Assembly: GCA_902776455.1 (NCBI GenBank)
Contig: CACYQI010000002.1
Span: 1 to 64,000, forward strand
Length of the DNA stretch: 64,000 nucleotides
Source: an uncultured Bacteroidales bacterium
GTDB lineage: Bacteria; Bacteroidota; Bacteroidia; Bacteroidales; Bacteroidaceae
Direction of reading: 5' to 3'
In this document: positions 17,987 through 27,400 of the stretch, piece after piece
Layout: every line of letters begins with the position of its first letter
Position numbering within the stretch: the first letter of the stretch is position 1
The notes under the pieces: model-generated
What the model was told of the DNA's origin: nothing
The model's input: the letters and a program-made list of their open reading frames with translations, nothing else
The model's database searches: none
Translations under genes and position numbers: made by a program

Positions 17987-18151
17987 TTACTCGTCTTCGC
18001 CCCACATGTTCCATTCCTGGGCGCGGGCTTCGCCGTCGCTGCCGGTGCCTGATGACGTCAAGTCAACATTGCTCTTGAAGCTCTCGCAGAGGAGATTTGC
18101 GGGTTGCGCATTCTCCACCTGCACAACGGGAGTCATATATGTCTTTTTCAT
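17987..18151 (-). CDS. 54-aa peptide with C-terminal WxxW-E motif, downstream of C10 peptidase
   Basis: This short gene starts 15 bases after the stop of the C10 peptidase gene, behind a purine-rich AGAGGAAA site. Its product begins MKKTYMTPVVQVENAQPANL and ends EWNMWGEDE. It has no signal peptide and a single Cys (residue 22). It is related to the 49-aa peptide encoded at 34587-34736: both share TYxxP, an acidic/Val strand, AQxA, LLxES(L/F)K and a terminal W(N/D)(M/I)W(G/S)E. Both follow a large secreted protein with the same tail motif. Streptococcal C10 peptidases are followed by an inhibitor gene, so an inhibitor or chaperone role is one idea. A signal or modified peptide is another. Function unknown. 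Confidence 0.7.
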   Translation of the reverse strand: MKKTYMTPVVQVENAQPANLLCESFKSNVDLTSSGTGSDGEARAQEWNMWGEDE

Positions 18152-18166
18152 GTCTGTTTCCTCTTC

Positions 18167-21130
18167 TTATTTTACGGTTACTTTTCGTCCGCCGTTCACG
18201 TAGATGCCCTTCGTGGCGGGCTTGCCATCGAGCTTGCGTCCGCTGAGGTCGAACCAGTTGTCGGAATGCTCGGAGTTTTCTGAGTAGTCGGAGAATTCAG
18301 CGATGCCCGTTGGGTCGTCTTCGCCGTAGTCCATGATGAACTGCTTGATGTCATTCGTTTCTGAGGAGAAGCCGTCAAGCTCGAAGTAGCTGCGCATGGC
18401 GCCGATGCTGGCACCGGCAAGCGGCCAGAAGAGCTTGTTGCCTGTGCCCACAAAGAGGATGCTTCTGTTTTCTCCGGCGAAGCCCAGCCTATCGTATGTG
18501 CCCTTGAAGGTGACAGTCTTGCCGTCGCTGGTGTATTCCACATCGTTTATCGCCTTGTTTACTACGACATTGTTGAATACGGGATTTGCGATGTTGCTGC
18601 TGCCTGTCCACTTGACGAGATAGGGCCTGCCTGCCTCGATGTCGGTAACTGTGCCTTCGGCGGTGAAGTTCAGAGTTGCTGTCTTATCCTCGACTGCAAG
18701 GCCGGCAAGCGTACGGATGTCGGCACCGGCAAGCGGGGACTCTGCAAGCTGTGTTGCATCGAGTGCGAAGGGCAGGCAGATGGTGTTCCATTCGCCGTCC
18801 TTATAGAGCGTGCGGTTCGTGAGCGTCACGTTGGCGGTGACGCCGTCCCATCGGTTTATCAGGCCAGCATTTGAGGCGGCGCTTGCCAGCTCGATGTCGT
18901 TGCCGGTGGTGGAGAAGGTGATGGGTTCGCTCCAGTTGCCGCCTCCGTTGATGACAGCTTGTGCCTGCACCTGATAGGTCGTCTCCTTGCTCATCCCGGT
19001 GAGGCGGTAGGGGCTGGCTGTCACGTCGTAGGTCATCGTCCACTCTCCCGGGTTGATGAAGGTGAAGTCATCAATGTAGAGGTATGAATCGGACGTGTGT
19101 CCCGCACTATTGTGATGAAGAATTGCTACTTTTATTGTGCCGGAAAGGTTGCTTAGGTCGTAAGTGTATTCCATAGGAGTGCTTGTGGCGATAATCTCAT
19201 TCCCAAGATAATAGTAGTAATTGTTGCCGGCAAGGTTGTACAAGACAGAGAAGTGCTCGTCGGCGCCCCATGCGCAGAATGAGACAGTGCCTCCTGCTGT
19301 GAATTCGGGTGTGACGAGCCAGTTTTCGGGGTTGAGGCTGTTGCCTCCTTTGCAGCTGGCTGAAGCTACGCAACGTGTACCGTCAAGGCCGACGGAGGGA
19401 AGCAGTTCCCAGCCCTTCCCGTCACCATCACTATCATATCGTCTCCAACCAGAGGGGAAGGATGCCTTGTTGAAGTCCTCAGTCGTGCTGTTTATGGTTC
19501 TGCTTCTCAAGTTCCATTGTGTAGCGCCGCCTGCATAGAGCCAGTAGATATTTGCTGTCTCGGAGGTGATGTCGGTGGCGGAAAGCTCGGTCGGCGTCTG
19601 GTCGATGACAGTCAGGGTTGCAAGGTTTACCCAGCCAATGTAGCTGCCTGAACTGTTGGGGAATACGACTCCGAGGGAGTATTCGCCTGCCTCGGTCGGG
19701 GTGAAGCGGAGGACGCAGTTCCGTCTCTCCCGGGCAGGAATGACGAAAGTCTTGCCCACATCGAGGTCGTCATTAACATACAGGTAGAGGTCGCCCTCGT
19801 AGGAAACGTCGCCATCGACGTACATGTCGAGGGTGACATCTATGCTCTCGCCAAGAGCGATAGTGCCGTGCGAGGGAGATAAGTCGTAGAGCCATAGGTT
19901 ATCCGGGTCGAATTCAGGCAATTCGAGCACGGTGCCTGTGCCGCCTGCTTTCTGGATGCCGATGACGGCATCCTGCCCATAGTGGTAGCCGTCGGTGGAA
20001 CTGCTGCCGCCAATGCCCTGCTGGTCGGGGTCGAGGGCTGAGAGGGTAAAGAAGCCGTCGCTCAAGCTTCCCCAACCCCAGTTGATGTGGAAGAAGTCGG
20101 TACCGCTTTCGCTGTCGAACTCGTAGCCGTCGCATACGAACTCATGTCCGCCGCCTGCCGACTGGCCCCCATAGACAACGGGACGGGCGTTGGCAAGCTC
20201 GTGGTAAATCATGTCCGTCCAGTTGGCGTATGTGTACGCACTGCGTATTACGGTCTTTGCGGTGCTGCTATAGTCGAAATAAGTCTTGAGCGCCGTTTCC
20301 ACATAAAAGGTATTGGAAGAGGAAGACGGTCCGTAGTTCATATTCAGAGACCATCCGCAGTACTGCATCAGCGTGGCTACGGCATTTGCCTCCGCTTCGG
20401 TGTAGCCGCCGGAGTAGTCGTCCTTCATGTTTACCCAGTCGAAGGTAGTGGCAGGGAGTTCAGGCAAGTTATGGTTACATCGCGGGGATGTGTATCCCGG
20501 AATGGGTTGCGTTGCGCCGGTCGGCCATTCGTAGTACTTCATCACCTGCGCCATGGCTGTTGCCACGCAGCCTGTGGCGCATTTGAGTGTGCCTTGTTGT
20601 GGGTCCTCGTATTCAGGGCACAGGTTGTTATACGGTTCGCCCTGGTTCCAGGTCGTGCTGAGTAGCGGAGCGATGTAGTCGGTGCTGTGTGAGCCAACCT
20701 TGCTGCGTGCCTTCTTCGGACTGCTTGCTGTGCTGCCGTGCTGCTGCAGCCAAGCTATCTCGTCGGCATATCCCTGGAGCCAAGCCCTCATGTTGTCGGG
20801 CATGCGGTCAGGGTCGAAGCTGCCGGTATCGCTGAAGCCGAGGACGGGAGTGGTGCGGTCGTCACTCGAGATGATGACGTAGCCGTCGTTGGCGTTTACG
20901 TTGAACACATACAGCCCGCTCACTTTGCTTTGCAGGGTGAGTTGCGGCATGACGCCCGGAGCGCGGCGCAGGCCGTTGGGACTTGTAGTGCGTTGGGTCA
21001 GGAAGTTCATCGCCTCCTCGCGTGCTTGCTCTGCTGTCACGTCTTCAGCCCACAGGCCGGAGGTGGCGAACAGGACAAGGAACAACGTCATGGCTGCCCT
21101 TGCCAGAATGTTTCTTGTAGAGAGTTGCAT
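18167..21130 (-). CDS. secreted C10-family (streptopain-like) cysteine peptidase
   Basis: The 987-aa protein carries a signal peptide (residues 1-28), then a propeptide of the SpeB type ending before about residue 150. A papain-like C10 catalytic domain follows, with the nucleophile Cys in 'TGCVATAMAQVMKYY' near residue 187 and the catalytic His in 'GGHEFVCDGYE' near residue 330, followed by 'FHINWGWG'. After this come Ig-like strands, a cleaved-adhesin or MAM-like jelly-roll domain (about 545-690, 'WRRYDSDGDGKGWELL' to 'DSYLYIDDFTF'), another beta-sandwich, and the sorting-like tail 'WFDLSGRK...GIYVNGGRKVTVK'. It should be exported as a zymogen and act outside the cell. Comparable domain layouts occur in periodontal Bacteroidales proteases. 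A 54-aa peptide gene follows 15 bases downstream. Confidence 0.9.
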   Translation of the reverse strand: MQLSTRNILARAAMTLFLVLFATSGLWAEDVTAEQAREEAMNFLTQRTTSPNGLRRAPGVMPQLTLQSKVSGLYVFNVNANDGYVIISSDDRTTPVLGFSDTGSFDPDRMPDNMRAWLQGYADEIAWLQQHGSTASSPKKARSKVGSHSTDYIAPLLSTTWNQGEPYNNLCPEYEDPQQGTLKCATGCVATAMAQVMKYYEWPTGATQPIPGYTSPRCNHNLPELPATTFDWVNMKDDYSGGYTEAEANAVATLMQYCGWSLNMNYGPSSSSNTFYVETALKTYFDYSSTAKTVIRSAYTYANWTDMIYHELANARPVVYGGQSAGGGHEFVCDGYEFDSESGTDFFHINWGWGSLSDGFFTLSALDPDQQGIGGSSSTDGYHYGQDAVIGIQKAGGTGTVLELPEFDPDNLWLYDLSPSHGTIALGESIDVTLDMYVDGDVSYEGDLYLYVNDDLDVGKTFVIPARERRNCVLRFTPTEAGEYSLGVVFPNSSGSYIGWVNLATLTVIDQTPTELSATDITSETANIYWLYAGGATQWNLRSRTINSTTEDFNKASFPSGWRRYDSDGDGKGWELLPSVGLDGTRCVASASCKGGNSLNPENWLVTPEFTAGGTVSFCAWGADEHFSVLYNLAGNNYYYYLGNEIIATSTPMEYTYDLSNLSGTIKVAILHHNSAGHTSDSYLYIDDFTFINPGEWTMTYDVTASPYRLTGMSKETTYQVQAQAVINGGGNWSEPITFSTTGNDIELASAASNAGLINRWDGVTANVTLTNRTLYKDGEWNTICLPFALDATQLAESPLAGADIRTLAGLAVEDKTATLNFTAEGTVTDIEAGRPYLVKWTGSSNIANPVFNNVVVNKAINDVEYTSDGKTVTFKGTYDRLGFAGENRSILFVGTGNKLFWPLAGASIGAMRSYFELDGFSSETNDIKQFIMDYGEDDPTGIAEFSDYSENSEHSDNWFDLSGRKLDGKPATKGIYVNGGRKVTVK

Positions 21131-21201
21131 AATGATAAAAAGTGATATAAGTTATTAAGTTATGTGTATGTTCGCTTGCAACCAGAATATATAATGCGGT
21201 G

Positions 21202-21209
21202 CAAAGTTA
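21202..21209 (-). promoter_or_regulatory. -7 box for the C10 peptidase gene
   Basis: The minus strand reads TAACTTTG followed by C, about 75 bases upstream of the start codon at 21130. Confidence 0.6.
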
Positions 21210-21299
21210 GCATTATTTGATAAAATCCCATATGAAAAGGTCATTTTTTATTAAGTAATGTGACGTTTATGATACTTTTTGCATCCGTTCGGTGGGTTA

Positions 21300-21815
21300 G
21301 GGAATGCTATTTTTCCGCTGCTTGTGCGGGCGAGATACCTGTGGCTCTGACCGCAGGCGAGACGCCTGCGTACCAGTCTGCCTTGCAGCAAAGTAGTTCT
21401 GCCGCGTTTCCCCTCCCCTTGTAAGTGAGGGGGATGATTGGTACGCAGGCGTCCCGCCTGCGGCCAAAGCTTTCGTTGGATTATCTAAAGTCCCGAAGGG
21501 ACGATAGACCATGTGGCCCTAACCGCAGGCGAGACGCCTGCGTACCAGTCTGCCTTGCCGCAAAGTAGTTCTGCCGCGTTTCCCCTCCCCTTGTAAGTGA
21601 GGGGGATGATTGGTACGCAGGCGTTCCGCCTGCGGCCAAAGCTTTCGTTGGATTATCTAAAGTCCCGAAGGGACGATAGACCATGTGGCCCTAACCGCAG
21701 GCGAGACGCCTGTGTCTTTGATCGCAGGCGAGACGCCTGCGTACCAATCTGCCTTGCCGCAAAGTAGTTCTGCCGCGGTTCCCCTCCCTTTCAAGGGGAG
21801 GGGTTAGGGGTGGGG
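21300..21815. repeat. GC-rich repeat units with a 172-bp tandem duplication
   Basis: The block TTATCTAAAGTCCCGAAGGG recurs at 21481 and 21653, so a 172-bp segment is duplicated head to tail almost perfectly. Each unit contains GCAGGCGAGACGCCTGCG, GCCGCGTTTCCCCTCCCC and a second GCAGGCG...CGCCTGCG palindrome. These are inverted copies of the units at 17465 and 22200. Confidence 0.8.
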
Positions 21816-21829
21816 TCTGCTACGCTTTA

Positions 21830-22190
21830 TTTGTCAAAATAATTCGCAATCCGTCGCTCTCTAGCGGCTTCTTTTGCCTTCTGTGGCACTTTTCTACCCC
21901 GAAGACAAGAAATGAGCTTAAATCGAATGGGCGTTGACAATCAATGATTTACAAAGGAGTATTTCAAGACGCGACATAAAGAAAGTATCGATACAGTATG
22001 TTGTCTCGATAAACGAAGCATAGTTTGCGGCCAAAAACGACGTTGAACATCGGTGGACGAAGCACGGAGTTTTGACCGATGCTCCGTGGAGTATAGGCCG
22101 ACACAACGTGGAGCATCGACCGACGTCCCACGGCACACCCTCCCGAAGAGTTGCAAGAGGCGCAAAATGGAGTAAATATTTTTCGCGCTT
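21830..22190. repeat. about 370-bp intergenic repeat, right copy
   Basis: This is the direct-orientation partner of 17075-17440, with scattered substitutions and no large gap. Together they bracket the C10 peptidase cassette. Confidence 0.85.
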
Positions 22191-22199
22191 TCGTTGCAG

Positions 22200-22700
22200 G
22201 ATTGACCCCACCCCTAACCCCTCCCCATGGGGAGGGGAACCGCGGCAGAATTACTTTGCTACAAGGCAGATTGGTACGCAGACGTCTCGTCTGCGGTCAG
22301 GACCATAGGCTTGTTTGCTTTCGTTGAATTACAGACCCCACCCCTAACCCCTCCCCTTGGAGGGGAGGGGAACCGCGGCAGAATTACTTTTCTGCAAGGC
22401 AGATTGGTACGCAGACGTCTCGCCTGCGGTCAGAGACACAGGCTTGTTTGCTTTCGTTGAATTACAGACCCCACCCCTAACCCCTCCCCTTGGAGGGGAG
22501 GGGAACTGCGGCAGAATTACTTTGCTAAGACAGATTGGTACGCAGACGTCTCGTCTGCGGTCAGGGCCATAGGCTTAACGCCTGCGAATATAGGCGTGAA
22601 GGGTCATAAGCGCCCTCTCCTCTCCCTTTTAAAAGGAAGAGACCCCACCCCTAACCCCTCCCCTTGGAGGGGAGGGGAACTGCGGCCAAAGCCTTTTCCC
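22200..22700. repeat. four GC-rich repeat units in tandem
   Basis: Units begin near 22203, 22334, 22467 and 22640. Each has CACCCCTAACCCCTCCC, an imperfect CCCCTCCCC...GGGGAGGGG hairpin and GCGGCAGAATTACTTT. The first three also have GTACGCAGACGTCTCG. The short frames running through them all translate the same repeat and are not genes. Confidence 0.8.
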
Positions 22701-22767
22701 CCAGACCTTTGTGTCTTTTCTAGCGGGAGGATTACTTTGTGCCTTTGTGTCTTTGTGTTTGATTATA

Positions 22768-23215
22768 TTGCAGTCCGCTTAATAAGCGCCGAAGGCGCGA
22801 GAGACCCCAGACGGGGGTGTAAACCCCCGGGCCAAGTGCATCAACAAGCCAAGCCCTGAAGGGTAGGGTGTTCAAAATTGAATTTTAATACGCGAAAGTT
22901 TTATAAAGATATATCTTTGTTAATCAGTATGATACACGATAAAAATAGTCTCGTTGTACATCAACACGAACATTCCCGAGGTTGTTGTTGCTTATCAATG
23001 AGTTAGATCTAAAAAATGGTCTCGGGTAAAATGCCGATTTTGAACACCCTACCTGAAGGGGCGACAGAATATCTAACATAGTTTGATAACAAATTGTTTA
23101 GGTCTCTGTCGCCCCCTCGGGGCTTCTTTACACTGACATATTCCTTTCCGGGGGTTTACACCCCCGTCTGTGTTCTTTCGCACCTCCGGTGCTTTTCTCT
23201 GGACAGCAGTAGTTT
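22768..23215. repeat. large palindromic element interrupted by a MITE-like insertion
   Basis: The left part (GCGCCGAAGGCGCGAGAGAC, CAGACGGGGGTGTAAACCCC, AGCCCTGAAGGG) and the right part (CTGTCGCCCCCTCGGGGCTT, GGGGGTTTACACCCCCGTCT, GCACCTCCGGTGC) are reverse complements of each other in nested order. The outer ends TTGCAGTCCGC and GGACAGCAGTAG are also inverted. Intact relatives are at 41076-41320 and 62293-62530. Confidence 0.8.
22864..23051. mobile_element. 188-bp MITE-like element with 15-bp terminal inverted repeats
   Basis: The element begins TAGGGTGTTCAAAAT and ends with the exact reverse complement ATTTTGAACACCCTA. It is bordered on both sides by CCTGAAGGG (22855-22863 and 23052-23060), a 9-bp target duplication. 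Removing the element and one copy restores AGCCCTGAAGGGGCGACAGA, which matches the uninterrupted palindromes elsewhere apart from one base. It is AT-rich, unlike its surroundings, contains a perfect 14-bp palindrome AAAGATATATCTTT, and has no reading frame. It is presumably mobilised by a transposase elsewhere. Confidence 0.88.
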
Positions 23216-23300
23216 GCTTTCGTTGAATTACAGACCCCACCCCTAACTAACCCCACCCCTAACTAACCCCTCCCCTCGCAAGGGGAGGGGAACCGCGGCT

Positions 23301-24167
23301 TTATTGCTTCCTGAACTCCATGGGTGTGCTCCCCTGGTAGAGCCGGAACATCTTGTTGAAGTGCGATGCGGAGTCGAAGCCCAGCCGGAAGGCTATCTCT
23401 TTGCAGGAGAGGGCAGTGTCGAGGAGGTAGTCTTTGGCACGTTCCATCTTGAGGCGGAAGAAGTACTGAGCAGGTGCAAGGCCTGTGTAGTCCTTGAAGG
23501 CTCTGCGGAACTTGGAGTAGCCCATGCCCGCCTGGGCTGCCACTTCCTCCATGCGCAGCTCGCTGTTCAGGTTCTGCCGCATGAGTTTGATGGCGAAGTT
23601 GATGTTCTCGGTGTCGGGATTGTTGATGTAGGGCAGTTGCTGGCAACGTGCGTAGGCACTTGTGACGATGAGGGCGATGTAGCCCGTCAGCTGTTGCTGG
23701 TAGGCCGGCATCTGGTCTTCTGCCACCTCGTAGGCCTTGGCGTATGCCTTGTAGAGCGTGTCGGACAGGCCGACGTGGTGGATGGGTTGCGTCTCGTCGG
23801 GGAAGAACTTCCTGACGAGTTCCTCGGCAAAAGAGCCTGTGAACCCTATCCAAGCCTCCGACCATCCCGTCTTTGGGTCGGGCGCATAGTTGTGCCATTC
23901 GTGCGGATAGAGTATGACGGCGTCTCCTGCCCGCAGCTGTGTTCGCTCGTGGTGGGCGGAGACGAACCATCCGCCGCCTCGTGTGATGTAGAGAATCTGG
24001 AACTCTCGGAGCGTGCGCCCCTTGTCGGTGAAGAAGAGATAGTCTTCGGGATGGTCGCCAACGGGGTAGGGGCTGCCCGGAGCAACGTCCTGCATGCCGA
24101 CAGTCCGCGTGATGAGTCCCCACTTGCGGTCTGCCTTTTGGGTGAGAAGGTACCTGATTGTAGCCAT
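23301..24167 (-). CDS. AraC-family transcriptional regulator
   Basis: The 288-aa protein has an N-terminal cupin-like sensor domain (about residues 15-150) with 'GDAVILYPHEWHNY', typical of sugar-sensing AraC regulators. A C-terminal double helix-turn-helix spans about residues 190-285 ('LRMEEVAAQAGMGYSKFRRA' and 'CKEIAFRLGFDSASHFNKMF', then 'GSTPMEFRKQ'). It is divergent from the GH78 gene, separated by about 300 bp that holds a -7 box for each direction. It therefore probably controls the rhamnosidase genes in response to a rhamnose-containing sugar. The target is inferred from position only. A GC-rich repeat copy abuts its stop codon. Confidence 0.88.
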   Translation of the reverse strand: MATIRYLLTQKADRKWGLITRTVGMQDVAPGSPYPVGDHPEDYLFFTDKGRTLREFQILYITRGGGWFVSAHHERTQLRAGDAVILYPHEWHNYAPDPKTGWSEAWIGFTGSFAEELVRKFFPDETQPIHHVGLSDTLYKAYAKAYEVAEDQMPAYQQQLTGYIALIVTSAYARCQQLPYINNPDTENINFAIKLMRQNLNSELRMEEVAAQAGMGYSKFRRAFKDYTGLAPAQYFFRLKMERAKDYLLDTALSCKEIAFRLGFDSASHFNKMFRLYQGSTPMEFRKQ

Positions 24168-24350
24168 GAGAGGAAAGTTGAAAATGGAAAGTTGAAAGTT
24201 GAAAGCCTCTTACGAGTCCTTTCTTAAGAGACGGGGCGGTAAAAGGAAAATGGTTAAATGGGAGACCCCCTCTAACTCCCCCTCTATGGGGAGAACTATT
24301 AAATGGTAAATGGTTAAATGGTTAAATGCTAAATGAAAATGTTTGCTCTG

Positions 24351-24358
24351 CAAAGTTA
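24351..24358 (-). promoter_or_regulatory. -7 box for the AraC regulator gene
   Basis: The minus strand reads TAACTTTG followed by C. The leader to the start codon at 24167 would be about 180 bases and contains AAATGGTAAATGG low-complexity sequence and a CCCCCTCTAACTCCCCC block. Confidence 0.5.
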
Positions 24359-24432
24359 CGGAATTTTACGCAATGTGTCAAAAAGTTACATCAAAAAGTC
24401 AGTTAATTATTATTCTGAATACATAAAACCGC

Positions 24433-24440
24433 TTACTTTG
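24433..24440 (+). promoter_or_regulatory. -7 box (one mismatch) for the GH78 gene
   Basis: TTACTTTG followed by CACC differs from TAnnTTTG at one position and lies 33 bases before the GH78 start codon. This position argues against the in-frame upstream ATG at 24333. Confidence 0.5.
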
Positions 24441-24473
24441 CACCCAAATTGTCATATCAAACCGCATCAAAAC

Positions 24474-27400
24474 ATGAAAAAGTATCTACTTCCTGTCGTG
24501 ACGTTGCTGCTGGCAGTTCCTGCCTTCGCACTCGACGTCGTCAACCTTCGTACAGAAGATTATCGCAATCCCATCGGCATCGACCGCAGTACCATTCACT
24601 TCTCCTGGCAGCTCGAGAGCGAGCAGCGAGGCGTAGTGCAGACAAGCTACAGCTTGCAGATAGCCACCGATGCCGCTTTCGGCAATGTGGTGTGGGAGTC
24701 GGCTGGCGTCAACTCCGACGAAAGCGTGTTCGTGGAGGCCAAGGGCTTCGTGCCTGCTGCCGAGACACGCTACTACTGGCGCGTCACCGTAGCGGACAAC
24801 AAGGGCGAGACCGCAACGAGCACCGAAAAGGCTTACTTCGAGACAGGCCTGATGAGGGCTGATGCTTGGAGCAGCACGCAATGGATTAAGGCCTCCACCA
24901 GCCCTTCTGAAGGAGGGGAGAACGAAGCGCCTGCGGACTACGAAGTGGAAGTGAAGTTCACGGTGAAGCAACTCGCTGCCGGCCTCATCTTCGCTGCTTC
25001 CGACCATAGCAACTACTATATGTGGCAGGTCAACACCAACGGCAGCCTCCGTTTCCGTCCGCATCGCTGGAGCGGCGGCAACCCGGCTCTCCTCTCCGAA
25101 GCGGCCATTACGGGCGTCAGCGTCAAGAACGGCGAGCAGCACACCCTCAAGGTGAGCGTCACCGGCAGCAACGTCGCGCGTACATATATAGATAATATAC
25201 TCATCGATACCCGCACGGGCGACTTCGCTTACGGCGACTTCGGCTTCCGCGAGGACTACGACAACGGCAACCAGCCCGAGCAGGCTTTGTTCGACGACTT
25301 CAAGGTGACAGCCGCCGGAAAGACGCTCCTCGAGGAGAACTTCGACGGCTCGTCATGCATGTTCCAGAGCGGCACGCTCCAGAGCGGACAGTTCTACGTG
25401 AGCGGCCCCGCCACATACGCTTGGCAGCAAAAGGCAGCCAAGCCCGTCCGCTTCGATGTGGATTTCGACTTCACCCTCGTCAACGACAACGCCAGCATCT
25501 GCTTCAGCGCCACCTCCGGCAGCACCTACATGATGTGGGCCATCAACACCCTCGACGTCAGCCAGCCAGTAGTGCGCCGCCACGTCTATCTGAACGGCAA
25601 CCTCACCTACAACGATACGCCCATCACCGCCTTCTCGAAGGCCGACATCATCGGCAAGCAGCATCACATCACCCTCGAGTGTGAGACGCCTTACGTCCGT
25701 ACCTATATAGATGATGTCCTTGTCGATACCTATCAGGACACACAGGGCGTGCTGGCCATCGGCGACCTCGGCATGCGCGTCAGCGCGACCGGCAACGAGC
25801 GTGAAAGAGCGTACTTCGACAACATCACGCAGACCGTTTATGACGAAGACGGCAACCCCACCGTCACCTTCAGCGAGGACTTCGAGGGTGCAGGCAATGC
25901 CTTCAACGCCACCGACATACGCGACTTCGGCGGCAGCCGCCAATGCTACATGGAAGCAGCCGTGGGCGGAGCAAAGCGACTCATGCAGCAGGATGGCAGC
26001 ATCGCAGCAGGCATGCCGATGTTCCGCAAGACCTTCGAACTCGGAGGAGCCATCCGTCGTGCCCGCCTCTATGCAACGGGACTCGGTGTCTATAACGTCT
26101 TCATCAACGGCGAACGCGTAGGTCAGACCGACGACGACGGCAACACCCTCTACGACGAACTCAAGCCCGGAGCAACGGAAATGAAGAAGACCGTCTTCTA
26201 CACCACGCACGACGTGACGGCCCTCTTGCAGCAAGGAATGAACGCCATTGGTGCCGAAGTGTCAACAGGCTGGTGGAACGGCGGCATCGTGCACGGCATG
26301 TACGGCAACAAGCCCAACGCCTTCCGCGCTCTGCTCAAGGTGGAAATGGAAGACGGAACAGTCGTCACCATCCCCACCGACCTCTCTTGGCGCAGCAACA
26401 CCAACGGTCCGTTGCGCAAAGGCGACATCTATAACGGCGAGACCTACGATGCCCGACTCGAAGCAGGACAGTTTACGCCCGACTTCGACGACAGCGATTG
26501 GTTCGGTGTAGCCGTGTCGAACGACTTCAAAGGCGAGATTCGTGCCTTCGAAGGACCCGCCATCATGGCCGTCGAAGGCCTGCGTCGTTACCCCAAGACC
26601 ATACAGATATATGAGGGCACGAAAGCCAACGGCAAGACCTTCGGCGAGATAGATGTGCTTTCGGAACTGAAGGAGCAGAACAACTTCACACTCAAAGCCG
26701 GCCAGACCGCCGTTATCGACTTGGGTCAGAACGCATCCGGCTGGGTCAGCTTCACCGCGAAGGGTGAGCCTGGAACAAAGCTTCGTTTCCGTTTCGGCGA
26801 GATGCCTAACACGACGGGCGACCGTGGCCGTGGCGACGACGGCCCTGCAGGTTCCATCTACACCGAGAACCTCCGCTCTGCCGAAGCCACGCTCTACTAC
26901 ACCCTCAAGGGCGCAGCAGAGGGCGAAAGCTTCCATCCCACGACAACCTACTTCGGCTTCCGCTATATCGAAGTGACCACTTCGGCCGACGTCGAACTGA
27001 CCAACGTCATCGGCGAGACCGTGACGAGCGCCGTCGAGGAGAAGTCGTCGTTCTGCACCAGCCACGCCGACGTCAACCAACTCTACAGCAACGTCATGTG
27101 GGGACAGCGCTCCAACTTCGTCAGCGTGCCTACCGACTGTCCTCAACGCGACGAGCGCATGGGCTGGACAGCCGACACACAAGTCTATTCCCTCACAGGC
27201 CTCTACAACGGCGACACCCGCAACTTCTATAAGAAATGGATGCGCGACATGCGCGACGCCCAGCGTTCCGACGGTGCCTATCCCGTCATAGCTCCCTATC
27301 ATTGGGGCGTGGAATACGCTTCGACGGGATGGAGCGAAGCAGGCATCATCGTTCCCTGGAACGTCTATATGATGACGGGCGACAAGGACATCCTGCGCGA

